Assembly: GCF_022808985.1 (NCBI RefSeq) | Contig: NZ_JAKZFT010000006.1 | Span: 225,449-289,448 of the forward strand | Direction: 5' to 3' | DNA length: 64,000 nucleotides | Source: Geotalea sp. SG265 | GTDB lineage: Bacteria; Desulfobacterota; Desulfuromonadia; Geobacterales; Geobacteraceae | Shown here: piece after piece, positions 17,490 through 26,129 of the stretch | Numbering within the stretch: the first letter of the stretch is position 1 | Layout: each line of letters opens with the position of its first letter | Notes under the pieces: model-generated | Told to the model about the DNA's origin: nothing | Database searches by the model: none | What the model saw: the letters and a program-made list of their open reading frames with translations, nothing else | Program-made: the position numbers and the translations under genes

Positions 17490-18255
17490 GGTGCTCCTCC
17501 CCATGCCCGTTTTCATGTTCCGGCCGCTTCGGTCCCACCGTCACGTAATGGAGCAGCATGGCACCGATGCTTCCCCAGAAACCGAGAATCCCCAGGGGCT
17601 TGACCACATCCTTCCAAAGGAAGATGGAGAGAGGAATGGAGGGGCTGGCCGGCAGGCCGTAAACGGACGGCGGCCCTTCAAGAGCATAGACCACCCCCAG
17701 CCCGTCCAAGTCCTTCTCCCCATAAAGGGTCTTTTTCGCCGCTTTCGCCTTGGCGATCAGCTCGCTGCGGTTGCCGAAACTGATGGCTCCCGTTGGACAT
17801 GCCTTGGCACATGCCGGCTGCAGCCCCCCGGCAACCCGGTCCTGGCAAAGGTTGCACTTGGCGACCTTGTCATCTTCGCCATAGCGGGGAATGTTGAAGG
17901 GACAGGCAGAGACGCAGTACTTGCAGGAAATGCACTTCTCCTTGTTGTAGGCGATAATGCCTTCCCTGGTGCGATAGAGCGCCCCGGGCGAGGGGCAGAC
18001 CTTGATGCAGCCGGCATCGCCGCAATGCATGCAGCGTTCGCTGAAAAAGGCCCAGGTCACCCCGGCGCCAATTGTCCTCTCCATGAAATGGATGCGGTTA
18101 TAGAGGTTGGCAGTCAACTGGGCATCTCCCCCCACCCGCTCCTTGCCCGGTTTATCGGCCTCCAGCTTATTCCACTGCTTGCAGGCCACCTGACAGGAAC
18201 GGCAACCGATGCAGCGGGAGGTATCGATGAGAAATCCTTTCCTGGTATCGTTCAT
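17482..18255 (-). CDS. fdnH: Formate dehydrogenase iron-sulfur (beta) subunit
   Basis: Carries four [4Fe-4S] clusters between FdnG and the cytochrome b. About 257 residues with cysteine groups CIGCRSCQVACKQW, CMHCGDAGCIKVCPSPGA, CISCKYCVSACPF and CNLCQDRVAGGLQPACAKACP, and one C-terminal membrane helix (about 215-240, KPLGILGFWGSIGAMLLHYV) that anchors it. The tail is His/Glu-rich (HENGHGEEHHE). The ATG at 18253-18255 has GGAGGGGGTGA before it. It follows fdnG directly. Confidence 0.94.
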   Translation of the reverse strand: MNDTRKGFLIDTSRCIGCRSCQVACKQWNKLEADKPGKERVGGDAQLTANLYNRIHFMERTIGAGVTWAFFSERCMHCGDAGCIKVCPSPGALYRTREGIIAYNKEKCISCKYCVSACPFNIPRYGEDDKVAKCNLCQDRVAGGLQPACAKACPTGAISFGNRSELIAKAKAAKKTLYGEKDLDGLGVVYALEGPPSVYGLPASPSIPLSIFLWKDVVKPLGILGFWGSIGAMLLHYVTVGPKRPEHENGHGEEHHE

Positions 18256-18260
18256 GGCGC

Positions 18261-21200
18261 TCACCCCCTCCTCTTCAGCGTGACCATGAAGGCCTTGGTT
18301 TCCGGGATCATGGTATTGGCATCCCCGGCCGTGGGGGTCAGCAGGTTGGCCGCATCACCCACCCCCGGCGTACACCAGCCAAAGCACCAGGGAAGCCCCA
18401 CCTGGTGAACGAGACGATCGCCGATCTTCATGGGCTTCAAGCGCGGCGTCACCAGAGCGACAGCTTCGACGCTACCGCGGGCCGAAGCCACCGTCACCTT
18501 GTCGCCATTCTTCACTCCCTTTTCCCTGGCCAGTTCAACGCTCATCTCCACGAACTGCCGTGGCTGCAATTCAAGGAGCCAGGGGGTGTTGCGGGTCAGA
18601 ACGCCGGTCTGCCAGTGCTCGGTCACCCGGTAGGTCGTGGCGACGATGGGGAAGCGGCTGTCGGCCGATGCCAGCACATCCTCCACCGCCGGATCGGCAA
18701 AGATTTTCACCGCCGGATTGATCTGCTGCCTGGAAAGCAGGTTCTTCGCCACCGGCGACTCCATGGGCTCGTAGTGCTCGGGAAACGGTCCGTCCTTTAG
18801 ACCGGGGCCGAACAAGGCACCCAGGCCATCAGTGCGCATGATGAAAGGCTTGCGCCCCTCCTTGGTATCGGCCATGGGTGGCCAAGGGCCGTCGGGCACA
18901 TCCCCTTCCCACTTGCCCACCTTGCCATCCGGCAGGACCGCAGTGGAATTCCAATAGATGACCGCCTTCTTCACATTGAAGGGTTTACCCTCCAGGTTCA
19001 CCGAGGCCCGGTTGTAGATGATGCGCCGGTTGACCGGCCAGCACCAGGACCACTCGGGGAACATCCCCAAGCCGGTCGGGTCCTTTTTCACCCGTCGGGC
19101 CATCATGTTCCCCTTCTCGTTGTAGCTCTGGCAGTAGATCCAGTTGCCGCAGGCGGTGCTGCCGTCGGCCTGGAGCTTGGCAAAGCCGTCGATCAGCTCA
19201 CCCTTCTTGCCCAGCAGTTTCTTCTCCCACGGTTTCGGTGCCGGCGGCGGTTCCCCCGGCTTGGCCTTGGGCTTGTCCTCCACTTCCACAATAAAGCTGC
19301 CGTTGATCTCCTTGGCCACCGCGTGAATATCCACACCGCGGATGATGCCGTCCGCCCTCTTGAAGCCGTAGTTCCAGGTGAGGTTCGTGAGTTGCTCGGG
19401 GAGCGCCCCCCCTTCCTTCTGGTAGAGCCCCTTGATGCGGAAAAAGAGGTCGTTCATGATCTCCGAGTCCGGTTTCGACTGGCCGAGGGGCTTCACTGCC
19501 ATATAGCGCCACTGGGCCCAGCGCCCCGAGTTGGTGATGGAGCCCTCCTTTTCGAAGGAAGCGGCGGCAGGCAGGAGGAAGACCTCCGTATTCACCTTGG
19601 CCGGATCCATTCCCGGTCCCCGCCAGAAGGAAGCGGTCTCGTTGTCGAAGAGATTGACCGCCACCATCCAGTCCAGCTTGGCCAGGGCCTTGCGCACCTT
19701 GTTGGAGTTGGCCCCCGAGCAGGCGGGATTCTGCCCCCAGGCAAAGAAGCCGCTAAATTTTCCCTTGATCATCTGGTCGAAGATCACCAGCCAAGAGCCG
19801 TTCATCCCCGGGTCCATCTTGGGGAGCAACTCGTAGCGAAAATCATTTTCTTTGGTCGCCTTCGCGCCATAGATGGCCTTCAGGTAGCTGGCGATATATT
19901 TGGGGCGATTCTGCCACCAGTTGGCACTCTGAGGATCGCTGCTCTTGGGGGTGTACTTGGCGTTGTAGGCGGCGAGATCCTTCAGATCCGCAGTTGGCAT
20001 GGGCAGGTAGCCGGGAAGGATATGGAAGAGGAGTCCGTGATCGGTGGAGCCCTGGACATTGGACTCGCCGCGCAGGGCGTTGACCCCGCCTCCGGCGACA
20101 CCGATATTGCCCAAAAGGAGCTGGATGATGGACATGGCCCGGATATTCTGGGTTCCCACGGTGTGCTGGGTCCAGCCCATGGCATAGAGGGAGGTCCCCG
20201 CCTTGTCGGGGGCGCCGGTGGAGGCATAGGCCTTGTACACCTCGACCAGAGTCTCATTGGGGGTGCCGGTAATGCTGGAGACCATCTCCGGCGTGTAGCG
20301 GGCGTAATGTTTTTTCAGCAGCTGAAAAACGCAGCTGGGATCGCTGAGAGTCGGGTCGGTCAGGGGATTACCGGTTCCATCCTTCTGGAATCCCCAGGAT
20401 TTAGCATCGTAGCTGCGCTTTTTCGGGTCATAACCGGAGAAGAGGCCGTCAAGCTCATGGGGCATCCTGAAATCGGCGGATACCAGCATGGCGGCATTGG
20501 TGTACTGTTTGACGTAATCGGTGAAGTAAAGCTTGTTCTGCAGGATGTAATTGATCATGCCGCCCAGGAAGGCAATGTCGGTGCCCGAGCGGAGCGGCGC
20601 ATAAATGTCCGCCTTGGCCGCACTGCGGGTAAAGCGGGGATCGACGCAGATCACTTTGGCCCCTGCGTCCTTGGCCTTCAATATCCAGCGGAAGGAAACC
20701 GGGTGATTTTCTGCCGGATTGGCCCCCATGATGAGAATCACATCGGCATTCTTCAGATCGATCCAGTGGTTGGTCATTGCACCGCGTCCGAACGACTCTG
20801 CCAGAGCCGCTACAGTTGCACTGTGTCAAATGCGCGCCTGATGTTCGATGTACACCAGGCCCAACCCCCTTAATAATTTTTGGTACAGGTAGCATTCTTC
20901 GTTGTCCAGGGCGGCGCTCCCCACCGAGGCGATGCCCATTGTGCGGTTGACGGTGGCGGTCACCTCTTTTTCAACTTCGGCGTCACCCACCTTCTCCTTC
21001 ACCTTGATCTTGCTGGTGGGGACAAAACTGGCATCGCGGCTTTTCTTCACCCGCTTGGCGATCTCGTCCAGGGCCCAGTCCCAGGAGACCGTCTGCCATT
21101 CCTTTGAACCCGCCGCACGGTACATGGGCTTTGTCACCCGGGCGGGATTATCCCGCAGCTGGAACACCGCCGAGCCCTTGGGACAGAGAGCCCCCTCGTT

Positions 21201-21428
21201 GATGGGATGGTCCGGGTCCCCCTCCACATTGATCAGGTTCCCACCCAGGGTATGCATGATCATGCCGCACCCCACCGAGCAGTAAGGGCAGATGGAAGTG
21301 GTCTCCTTGGCGAAGCGGATCGGAAGGTCTTCCGCCTTCGCCTCCAGCGGGGCCAGATCCAACCCCAGCGCCGACGCCGCAAGGCCTGCGCCGGAGAGTT
21401 TGAGAAAGTTCCTTCGCGAAACTGCCAT
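18261..21428 (-). CDS. fdnG: Formate dehydrogenase alpha subunit, selenocysteine-containing (copy 1)
   Basis: Oxidises formate to CO2 at a Mo- or W-bis-MGD centre on the periplasmic face. The frame is broken only by TGA at 20826-20828, read as selenocysteine 201: EHQARI-U-HSATVAALAESFGRGAMTNHW matches the active site of Sec formate dehydrogenases. A hairpin follows the UGA (GGCTCTGGCAGAGTC), as expected for a bacterial SECIS. The protein (about 1055 residues) has a Tat signal (SRRNFLK) and a [4Fe-4S] site with Cys47, 50, 54 and 82. The ATG at 21426-21428 sits behind AGAAGGAGG. First gene of fdnGHI-fdhE-mobA. Automated annotation would split it into two genes (18261-20777 and 20826-21461). Confidence 0.95.
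20826..20828 (-). other. Selenocysteine codon (UGA) of fdnG copy 1
   Basis: In-frame TGA between conserved formate dehydrogenase sequence on both sides, followed within 20 nt by a stem-loop that can present a GCUCUGG-type apical loop, like the GGUCU loop of known bacterial SECIS elements. Confidence 0.93.
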
Positions 21429-21484
21429 AGCACAACCTCCTTCTGTGAAAAAAGTCTGCAATCACATGGCACTTGGTTTACGTC

Positions 21485-21512
21485 ACTATAATACTATGTT
21501 TTATATTTTCAA
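21485..21512 (-). promoter_or_regulatory. Candidate sigma-70 promoter of fdnG copy 1
   Basis: On the minus strand TTGAAA, 16 bp, TATAGT, ending 57 bp before the fdnG start. Both boxes are one base or two from consensus. No sigma-54 match was seen here, unlike the second fdnG. Confidence 0.5.
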
Positions 21513-21889
21513 GTCAGCAATCATTACCACCTTTACAGTGGTTAATTTTAGCCAGCAACCAAATATGACATTGTTTTATTGGACCAGCGAACAATATATG
21601 GCGCTGCATATTAAAATATCGTCACCTCAATGCCGAAGCTTTAGATATTTCTGCTTTTCCTTTCGTGGACTTGAAAGAAGGTTGTCCCATGGAGACAGGA
21701 TCTGCCTGATAAATGGGGTTTATCGCCCTTTGACAATCGTTAGAATCAGGTTTATAGTGCGCGTTAATCGACGGGTTTTCATTCGTGAGACGATGGAAAG
21801 GTTGGAATAATTGGTAGGTTTACGGTTGCAACAGAGAAATATAGGGAAGTATCCCTAATTTCCTTAAGAAGAGATATGGAGGAATTATC
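21513..21889. other. Intergenic region between fdnG and a lipoprotein gene
   Basis: No gene seen. AT-rich divergent promoter region; the only element I can support in it is the plus-strand promoter at 21730-21758. A GGGAAGTATCCC palindrome near 21843-21854 lies in the leader of the lipoprotein gene. Confidence 0.5.
21730..21758 (+). promoter_or_regulatory. Sigma-70 promoter of the lipoprotein gene
   Basis: TTGACA, 17 bp, TATAGT: nearly perfect. Transcription would start near 21765, giving a leader of about 125 nt before the GTG at 21890. Confidence 0.65.
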
Positions 21890-22729
21890 GTGCGACAATT
21901 AGTCTGTTTTCTATTATTGCTGGCCCTAACTGGCTGTTCAAAAGATCTGGTGCAGCATGCCTACCTGAAAAACTACACCTTGGGCGAACCGCAATCCGTT
22001 CATATTGGCGAGCCTATAATTAAAATCAGGGATATCTATCGAGAATTTGATGAAAATCACCCTAGTGTCAAAGGAGTGTGTCTTGAGCCGTCTAGTGACT
22101 TTTCCGTATCCGCTAAATATACGGAACGATTCATTGACAGAAGTCTGAAAGTATCGGGTTCAAGTCAAAAGCAATATCCATTTAATTATGTCACTAAAAT
22201 CAACAACGCCGAATATTCTGTGTTTTGGATTGGTGGTGAAAATGGCAAGGATTATGGCTTATTGTTCGATGACAGTGGCAAAATTTTTACTGGATATGCT
22301 TTCGTTGATAATCATGATAGTAGCAGCATGTACCTATTGAAAGATGTGGTTTTAGACCCAGCAAACATCACCATGAAAATAACCAAAAATTCCACCCCCT
22401 GTAGCGGGTTTAATAACTACGACTCTGATGACATAACTATTGGTGACAATAATCTTGAGCTTGTTTATGGCGGAATTAACAACGTTACCATCTCACTCAT
22501 GTACAGGGAATATACCTGGAACGATCTAGCAAGACCATCCTTCTTCCAAAACCTTGTATACGAAACAGGCGCGAAAGAGATTAGATTCAAAGATTTTAAA
22601 ATTGAAGTTCTTGAATTAAGCAATGAAAAAATTGTCTACAGGGTATTGGAAGACAAACTTAAAGATACCACTTTGCGCCGTGATGGCCGGGAATGGCAAA
22701 CCATTGAGAAAGCGAGAAAAAAAGACTAG
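21890..22729 (+). CDS. Hypothetical lipoprotein
   Basis: A 279-residue protein with a lipoprotein signal (MRQLVCFLLLLALTGCS; lipidated Cys16). The mature part is rich in Asn, Asp, Tyr and aromatic residues in an alternating pattern that suggests beta structure (for example YSVFWIGGENGKDYGLLFDD). I do not recognise the family. The start is GTG at 21890 with GGAGG nine bases before. The gene is clearly AT-richer than its neighbours, and a good promoter lies upstream, so it may have come by transfer. It stands next to toxin-antitoxin genes but has no visible link to them. Confidence 0.75.
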   Translation: MRQLVCFLLLLALTGCSKDLVQHAYLKNYTLGEPQSVHIGEPIIKIRDIYREFDENHPSVKGVCLEPSSDFSVSAKYTERFIDRSLKVSGSSQKQYPFNYVTKINNAEYSVFWIGGENGKDYGLLFDDSGKIFTGYAFVDNHDSSSMYLLKDVVLDPANITMKITKNSTPCSGFNNYDSDDITIGDNNLELVYGGINNVTISLMYREYTWNDLARPSFFQNLVYETGAKEIRFKDFKIEVLELSNEKIVYRVLEDKLKDTTLRRDGREWQTIEKARKKD

Positions 22730-22811
22730 GGGCGGCGAGAAATGCCCACGCCTTTGCCCCAAGCAAATCGGAGAGAATAGAGAACTGCCTGGTTTCCCCC
22801 GAAAGTCATTA

Positions 22812-23225
22812 TTAAGCAGCTTTTCGGTGTGCCTTAAGCACCGACAATGCTGCCGGGTCATGATCCAGCAATACCAGGGCACTGCTTATCGCCCGACTGG
22901 GCAGTAAATCACCGCTTTCGTATTTCTGGAAAGCCCTTGGGCCGCCGCCTATTAGAAGGCCGGCCTCTTCCTGGGAAAGGTGAAGCTTCTTGCGGACACG
23001 CCGGATTTCATCCGGCTCCAGCAATTTTTCACTTCTGGCTTTAAGGAGATTCAACTTTCGATCGGAAATTTTCATATCCTCGCCAGTATGAATACTCTCC
23101 TCGGATTGGTCGCAATACCAGCCAGGCATATCGAAAGTGAGGCTCTCGCCTTTGTAGGTAAGAGTAATTGGACGTACACCGCGATACATTGCCGCACCCG
23201 TTTCCGGGCAGACAGGATTATTCAT
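22812..23225 (-). CDS. mqsA: MqsA family antitoxin
   Basis: A 137-residue antitoxin: N-terminal MqsA-like domain, then a helix-turn-helix (RRVRKKLHLSQEEAGLLIGG) with the MqsA DNA-binding stretch GGGPRAFQKYESGDLLPS. Binds MqsR and represses its own operon. In E. coli MqsA four cysteines hold zinc; here the pairs read CPET and YCDQS, so one cysteine of each pair is missing. From memory, related antitoxins with CPETG exist, so this may be a sub-family that does not need zinc. It overlaps the mqsR stop by 8 bp. Confidence 0.88.
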   Translation of the reverse strand: MNNPVCPETGAAMYRGVRPITLTYKGESLTFDMPGWYCDQSEESIHTGEDMKISDRKLNLLKARSEKLLEPDEIRRVRKKLHLSQEEAGLLIGGGPRAFQKYESGDLLPSRAISSALVLLDHDPAALSVLKAHRKAA

Positions 23226-23535
23226 GGTTTTTCTCCTTGAACGACAGCAGCAGGAACTCGGTTATGGTATCGGCTGTGAATTTCAAATACAGCAGCCCCA
23301 CTGGTGACGGGACATGGTACACGTCCTGCCAAAGTCGGGAATCTGCATAAGCCGTCATAGATTTATAGAAATGGCCCCGTTGCATTGTTTGAATTGTGCT
23401 TACAATCTCGGCCCGCCCACACCCAAGCAAAGCAGCGCTTCGAAGCGCTGACCCTGTAACGGCAAGCTTTTCTACGGTCGCGAAAGTGGCCTTAAACGCG
23501 TCAAGATCGTATGTAGGTTTCCGCTTCTCGGTCAT
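23218..23535 (-). CDS. mqsR: MqsR family toxin (mRNA interferase)
   Basis: A toxin of about 105 residues, RelE-fold, cutting mRNA. The C-terminal half HFYKSMTAYADSRLWQDVY...GLLYLKFT...TEFLLLSFKEK is a clear MqsR signature, including the Lys and Tyr residues of the active region. The toxin gene comes first in the operon, as in mqsRA of E. coli, and overlaps mqsA. I chose the ATG at 23533-23535 because the upstream ATG lies within the palindrome that should be the operator. Confidence 0.87.
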   Translation of the reverse strand: MTEKRKPTYDLDAFKATFATVEKLAVTGSALRSAALLGCGRAEIVSTIQTMQRGHFYKSMTAYADSRLWQDVYHVPSPVGLLYLKFTADTITEFLLLSFKEKNHE

Positions 23536-23545
23536 GAGGATTTTA

Positions 23546-23562
23546 TACACCATAAAGGTGTA
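23546..23562. promoter_or_regulatory. Palindromic operator of mqsRA
   Basis: TACACC-ATAAA-GGTGTA, a perfect 6-bp inverted repeat with 5-base centre, 11 bp before the mqsR start. It resembles the AACCT/AGGTT palindromes bound by MqsA in E. coli. Confidence 0.6.
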
Positions 23563-23728
23563 GCCTGCAAGGGATAGTTCTACGAGCGCCACCTAAAATC
23601 AAGCCGCATCCTTAAGCGACGCCACTTCCCGCTCAATTCAGCCTGCCTGGTAATCTCAGCACATTCGATCATACCCGCCTGAAATTCATTCAACTCACTG
23701 TCCGCTGGGCAACCATGAATAACCCAAA

Positions 23729-23757
23729 GATTATTATTTATATTGCTTAAAATAATC
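23729..23757. promoter_or_regulatory. Inverted repeat upstream of mobile mystery protein A
   Basis: GATTATT (23729-23735) and AATAATC (23751-23757) are perfect inverted arms 15 bp apart in a very AT-rich promoter region, 48 bp before the mobile mystery A start. A likely binding site for that HTH protein. Confidence 0.4.
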
Positions 23758-23804
23758 TATATGTTATTATTTTATGGCGGCAGAATAATACAGAGGTTAT
23801 TTAT

Positions 23805-24275
23805 ATGCTACCGAAATACAAGCTCATAGCACGCCAACAGCTCGATAATGCGCTGTCCGACTATGCCGCCTTCAAACTGAACTCACCGCCGGTTAAGGGC
23901 TGGATACGAGCAATCCGTGAAGCACTCGGTATGTCGGGTAAACAACTGGCAAACCGACTGAATGTCAGCCAGCCTCGCATTCCCAAACTGGAACGGGATG
24001 AGCTGTCGGGCGTCGTCTCTCTGAATACCATGCGGCAAGCTGCTGAAGCTCTGGATTGCGTGTTTGTCTACGCCATTGTTCCCCGTACCACTCTGGAGGA
24101 AATCGTTCGGGCGCAGGCTCGCAAGGTTGCCGAATCCAGAACTCAGAGGGTGGCGCACACCATGCTGCTCGAAGCGCAGAACCTGTCTGACCAGGAGCAA
24201 CAGGCATCGATTGACGCCGCCGTTGATGAACTCGTGCGGGAAATGCCGAAAGAACTTTGGGAAACTGCGCCATGA
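23805..24275 (+). CDS. Mobile mystery protein A (HTH antitoxin-like)
   Basis: A 156-residue helix-turn-helix protein. The stretch WIRAIREALGMSGKQLANRLNVSQPRIPKLERDE matches mobile mystery protein A, the DNA-binding partner always found before a Fic-domain protein on mobile DNA. It probably represses the pair and may neutralise the Fic protein. It overlaps the next gene by 4 bp (ATGA). ATG at 23805 follows ACAGAGGTTATTT. Confidence 0.87.
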   Translation: MLPKYKLIARQQLDNALSDYAAFKLNSPPVKGWIRAIREALGMSGKQLANRLNVSQPRIPKLERDELSGVVSLNTMRQAAEALDCVFVYAIVPRTTLEEIVRAQARKVAESRTQRVAHTMLLEAQNLSDQEQQASIDAAVDELVREMPKELWETAP

Positions 24276-24856
24276 AGTTTGATTATGCAGAGGGGGCAAC
24301 GCCGCTTGACGCGGATGAAGCGCAAGGTCTGCTGCTTTCTCATATCACCAGCCGGGTTGAGCTTGACCGCTGGGAACAGGAAAATATCAGCGAAGCGGAA
24401 GCATGGGCATTTCGCCGTAAGCCGAAAGATATTCTTACCATTGGCTTCATCAAGCGGATGCACAAAAGGATGTTCGGCAATGTCTGGCGCTGGGCAGGAG
24501 AAAGGCGCAACAGCGGTAAGAATATTGGTGTGGCGGCATGGCAGATAGATACCGACTTGCAAAATCTCTGTGCCGACTGCGCCACCTGGATTGAATACGG
24601 CACCTACCCACCGGATGAGATAGCAGCTCGCTTTCATCACCGCCTTACGGCAATTCATCCCTTCCCCAACGGCAACGGACGCCACGCCCGGCTCATGACC
24701 GATATTCTTCTGGTACATCTGTTGGGACAACCGCACTTTACCTGGGGTAGCGGTAATCTGGTTAATGCGGGTGACTGTCGGCAACAGTATATCAATGCCC
24801 TCCGTGCCGCAGACAGGCACAATTACAGCCAGCTGCTGGCATTTGTACGCTCGTAA
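24272..24856 (+). CDS. Mobile mystery protein B (Fic domain protein)
   Basis: A 194-residue Fic-fold protein. The active loop HPFPNGNGRHAR (129-140) has the catalytic His and the GNGR anion-binding turn; the usual Asp/Glu before GNGR is Asn, which may alter metal binding and is common in this sub-group. Such enzymes move AMP or similar groups to target proteins. It overlaps the mobile mystery A stop (ATGA), so the start ATG at 24272 is used rather than one 15 bp upstream. The pair works as a toxin-antitoxin-like module by inference. Confidence 0.88.
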   Translation: MKFDYAEGATPLDADEAQGLLLSHITSRVELDRWEQENISEAEAWAFRRKPKDILTIGFIKRMHKRMFGNVWRWAGERRNSGKNIGVAAWQIDTDLQNLCADCATWIEYGTYPPDEIAARFHHRLTAIHPFPNGNGRHARLMTDILLVHLLGQPHFTWGSGNLVNAGDCRQQYINALRAADRHNYSQLLAFVRS

Positions 24857-24883
24857 ATTTTCCATGGCCATTTTTCAGGAACG

Positions 24884-25070
24884 ATGGCAGCAATGATGCT
24901 GCTGGCCGTCATTCCCATGGTGCTGGCTTTTTGCAACGGTGAACTGGCAGAATGGAGACAACGGCGCGTTCGTGTGGGGGTGCTGCTGGCTGTTGATGCT
25001 GATCTGCTTAGGTTTTGGCGTGATGAACCTAGTCTGGATGGCGTTTGACCGGTTGCCCGGAACGGGTGAA
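24884..25070 (+). pseudogene. Remnant of a DUF2182 metal-binding membrane protein gene
   Basis: Two fragments in different frames look like one DUF2182 protein: AAMMLLAVIPMVLAF (from 24884) and, from about 24965 in another frame, WGCCWLLMLICLGFGVMNLVWM. The second is close to the conserved GCCW...GVMNL...W stretch of DUF2182. The middle part is missing, so the gene is broken by frameshift and deletion. It directly follows the mobile mystery pair, which may have been inserted into it. Confidence 0.6.
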
Positions 25071-25188
25071 TTGAATTTGTGCATTACTCAAGTACACTTT
25101 TCTTGGTGTCTAACCTCCACCGAATACTATCAGGTGAATGTGGACGAAGCCGTGGTTCAGTCTGTCACGGCCTCGAAGGGGAGTACTT

Positions 25189-26100
25189 ATGGCTGCTATC
25201 CGCAGAATCAAGCTCATAAGGAAAGGCCAGCCGACCATCGAGGGGGCGGGTGTCCACCTCAAACGGGCCTTCGGCAATGCACAGGTGCCCCAGTTCGACC
25301 CGTTTCTGATGCTCGATGATTTCCATTCCGACAACCCCGCCCATTACCTGCCCGGTTTCCCCTGGCACCCCCACCGGGGGATCGAGACCATCACCTATGT
25401 GCAGGAGGGACTGGTGGAGCATGGTGACAGCATGGGGCACAAGGGGGTGATCGGCGCCGGCGACGTGCAGTGGATGACCGCAGGCAGCGGCATCATTCAC
25501 CAGGAGATGCCCAAGGAGAGCCCGACCGGCACCATGTGGGGGTTTCAGTTCTGGGCTAACTTGCCCGCCAGCCAGAAGATGATGCCACCTCGCTACCGTG
25601 GCGTGAAGGCTGCGGATATACCGGAAGTGACCATTGAGGGTGGCATAACCATCAAGATTATTGCCGGGAAGATCGGCAACGTGCAAGGCCCGGTGCAGGG
25701 CATCGTCATCGAACCTGAAATGCTCGACATCAGCATCCCACCCGGGACCGTTTTCCGGCACCCCGTACCGGCAAGGCATACTGCCTTTGCCTATGTTTTA
25801 TCAGGCGAGGGATATCTCGACGAATGCCGCGATCCCTATGCCCACGACACCGCCGGCGCAGGTTGGTCCGATACGGAACGCCGCTGCGTCTGCCAGCCGG
25901 AAACGGTGGTGCTGTTCGAGCATGAAGGGGATGCCGTGCAGGCCACGACGACAGAAAAACCGGTTCGCTTTCTTCTCGTTTCAGGAAAGCCCATTGGGGA
26001 GCCGGTTGCCTGGTATGGCCCCATTGTCATGAACACCCAGGAAGAGCTGCGGGTCGCTTTTGAGGAATACCAGCAAGGGACCTTCATCAAGCACAAATAG
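25189..26100 (+). CDS. Pirin family protein
   Basis: A 303-residue double-cupin protein. The N-terminal cupin has the metal ligands in HPHRGIETITY and GSGIIHQEMP, as in pirins, which bind iron and in some cases act as quercetinase or as regulators. The role here cannot be told from the sequence. The start is placed at ATG 25189 (MAAIRRIKLIRKGQ), where similarity to pirins begins; an upstream frame extension is not conserved. It is followed 29 bp later by an amidohydrolase gene and the two may share a message. Confidence 0.9.
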   Translation: MAAIRRIKLIRKGQPTIEGAGVHLKRAFGNAQVPQFDPFLMLDDFHSDNPAHYLPGFPWHPHRGIETITYVQEGLVEHGDSMGHKGVIGAGDVQWMTAGSGIIHQEMPKESPTGTMWGFQFWANLPASQKMMPPRYRGVKAADIPEVTIEGGITIKIIAGKIGNVQGPVQGIVIEPEMLDISIPPGTVFRHPVPARHTAFAYVLSGEGYLDECRDPYAHDTAGAGWSDTERRCVCQPETVVLFEHEGDAVQATTTEKPVRFLLVSGKPIGEPVAWYGPIVMNTQEELRVAFEEYQQGTFIKHK

Positions 26101-26129
26101 CACCATCCGCATATATTACGGGGGAAATC

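Noticed and set aside
20777..20828. fdnG copy 1 looked like two genes or a pseudogene
   Set aside because: The stop is TGA in the exact Sec position of formate dehydrogenases, with a hairpin after it, and the second copy shows the same.
19323..20873. 516-codon plus-strand frame opposite fdnG
   Set aside because: Antisense shadow of a conserved gene in GC-rich DNA; no ribosome site or family likeness.
21292..21810. 172-codon plus-strand frame between fdnG and the lipoprotein gene
   Set aside because: Starts inside fdnG on the opposite strand, no ribosome binding site, mixed composition; the region is better explained as promoter DNA.
23601..23720. Possible gene fragment upstream of mqsR (minus strand, ELNEFQAGMIECAEITRQAE)
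   Set aside because: Reads like protein for about 30 codons but has no start, no family match I can name and no clear boundary, so it is not listed as a feature.
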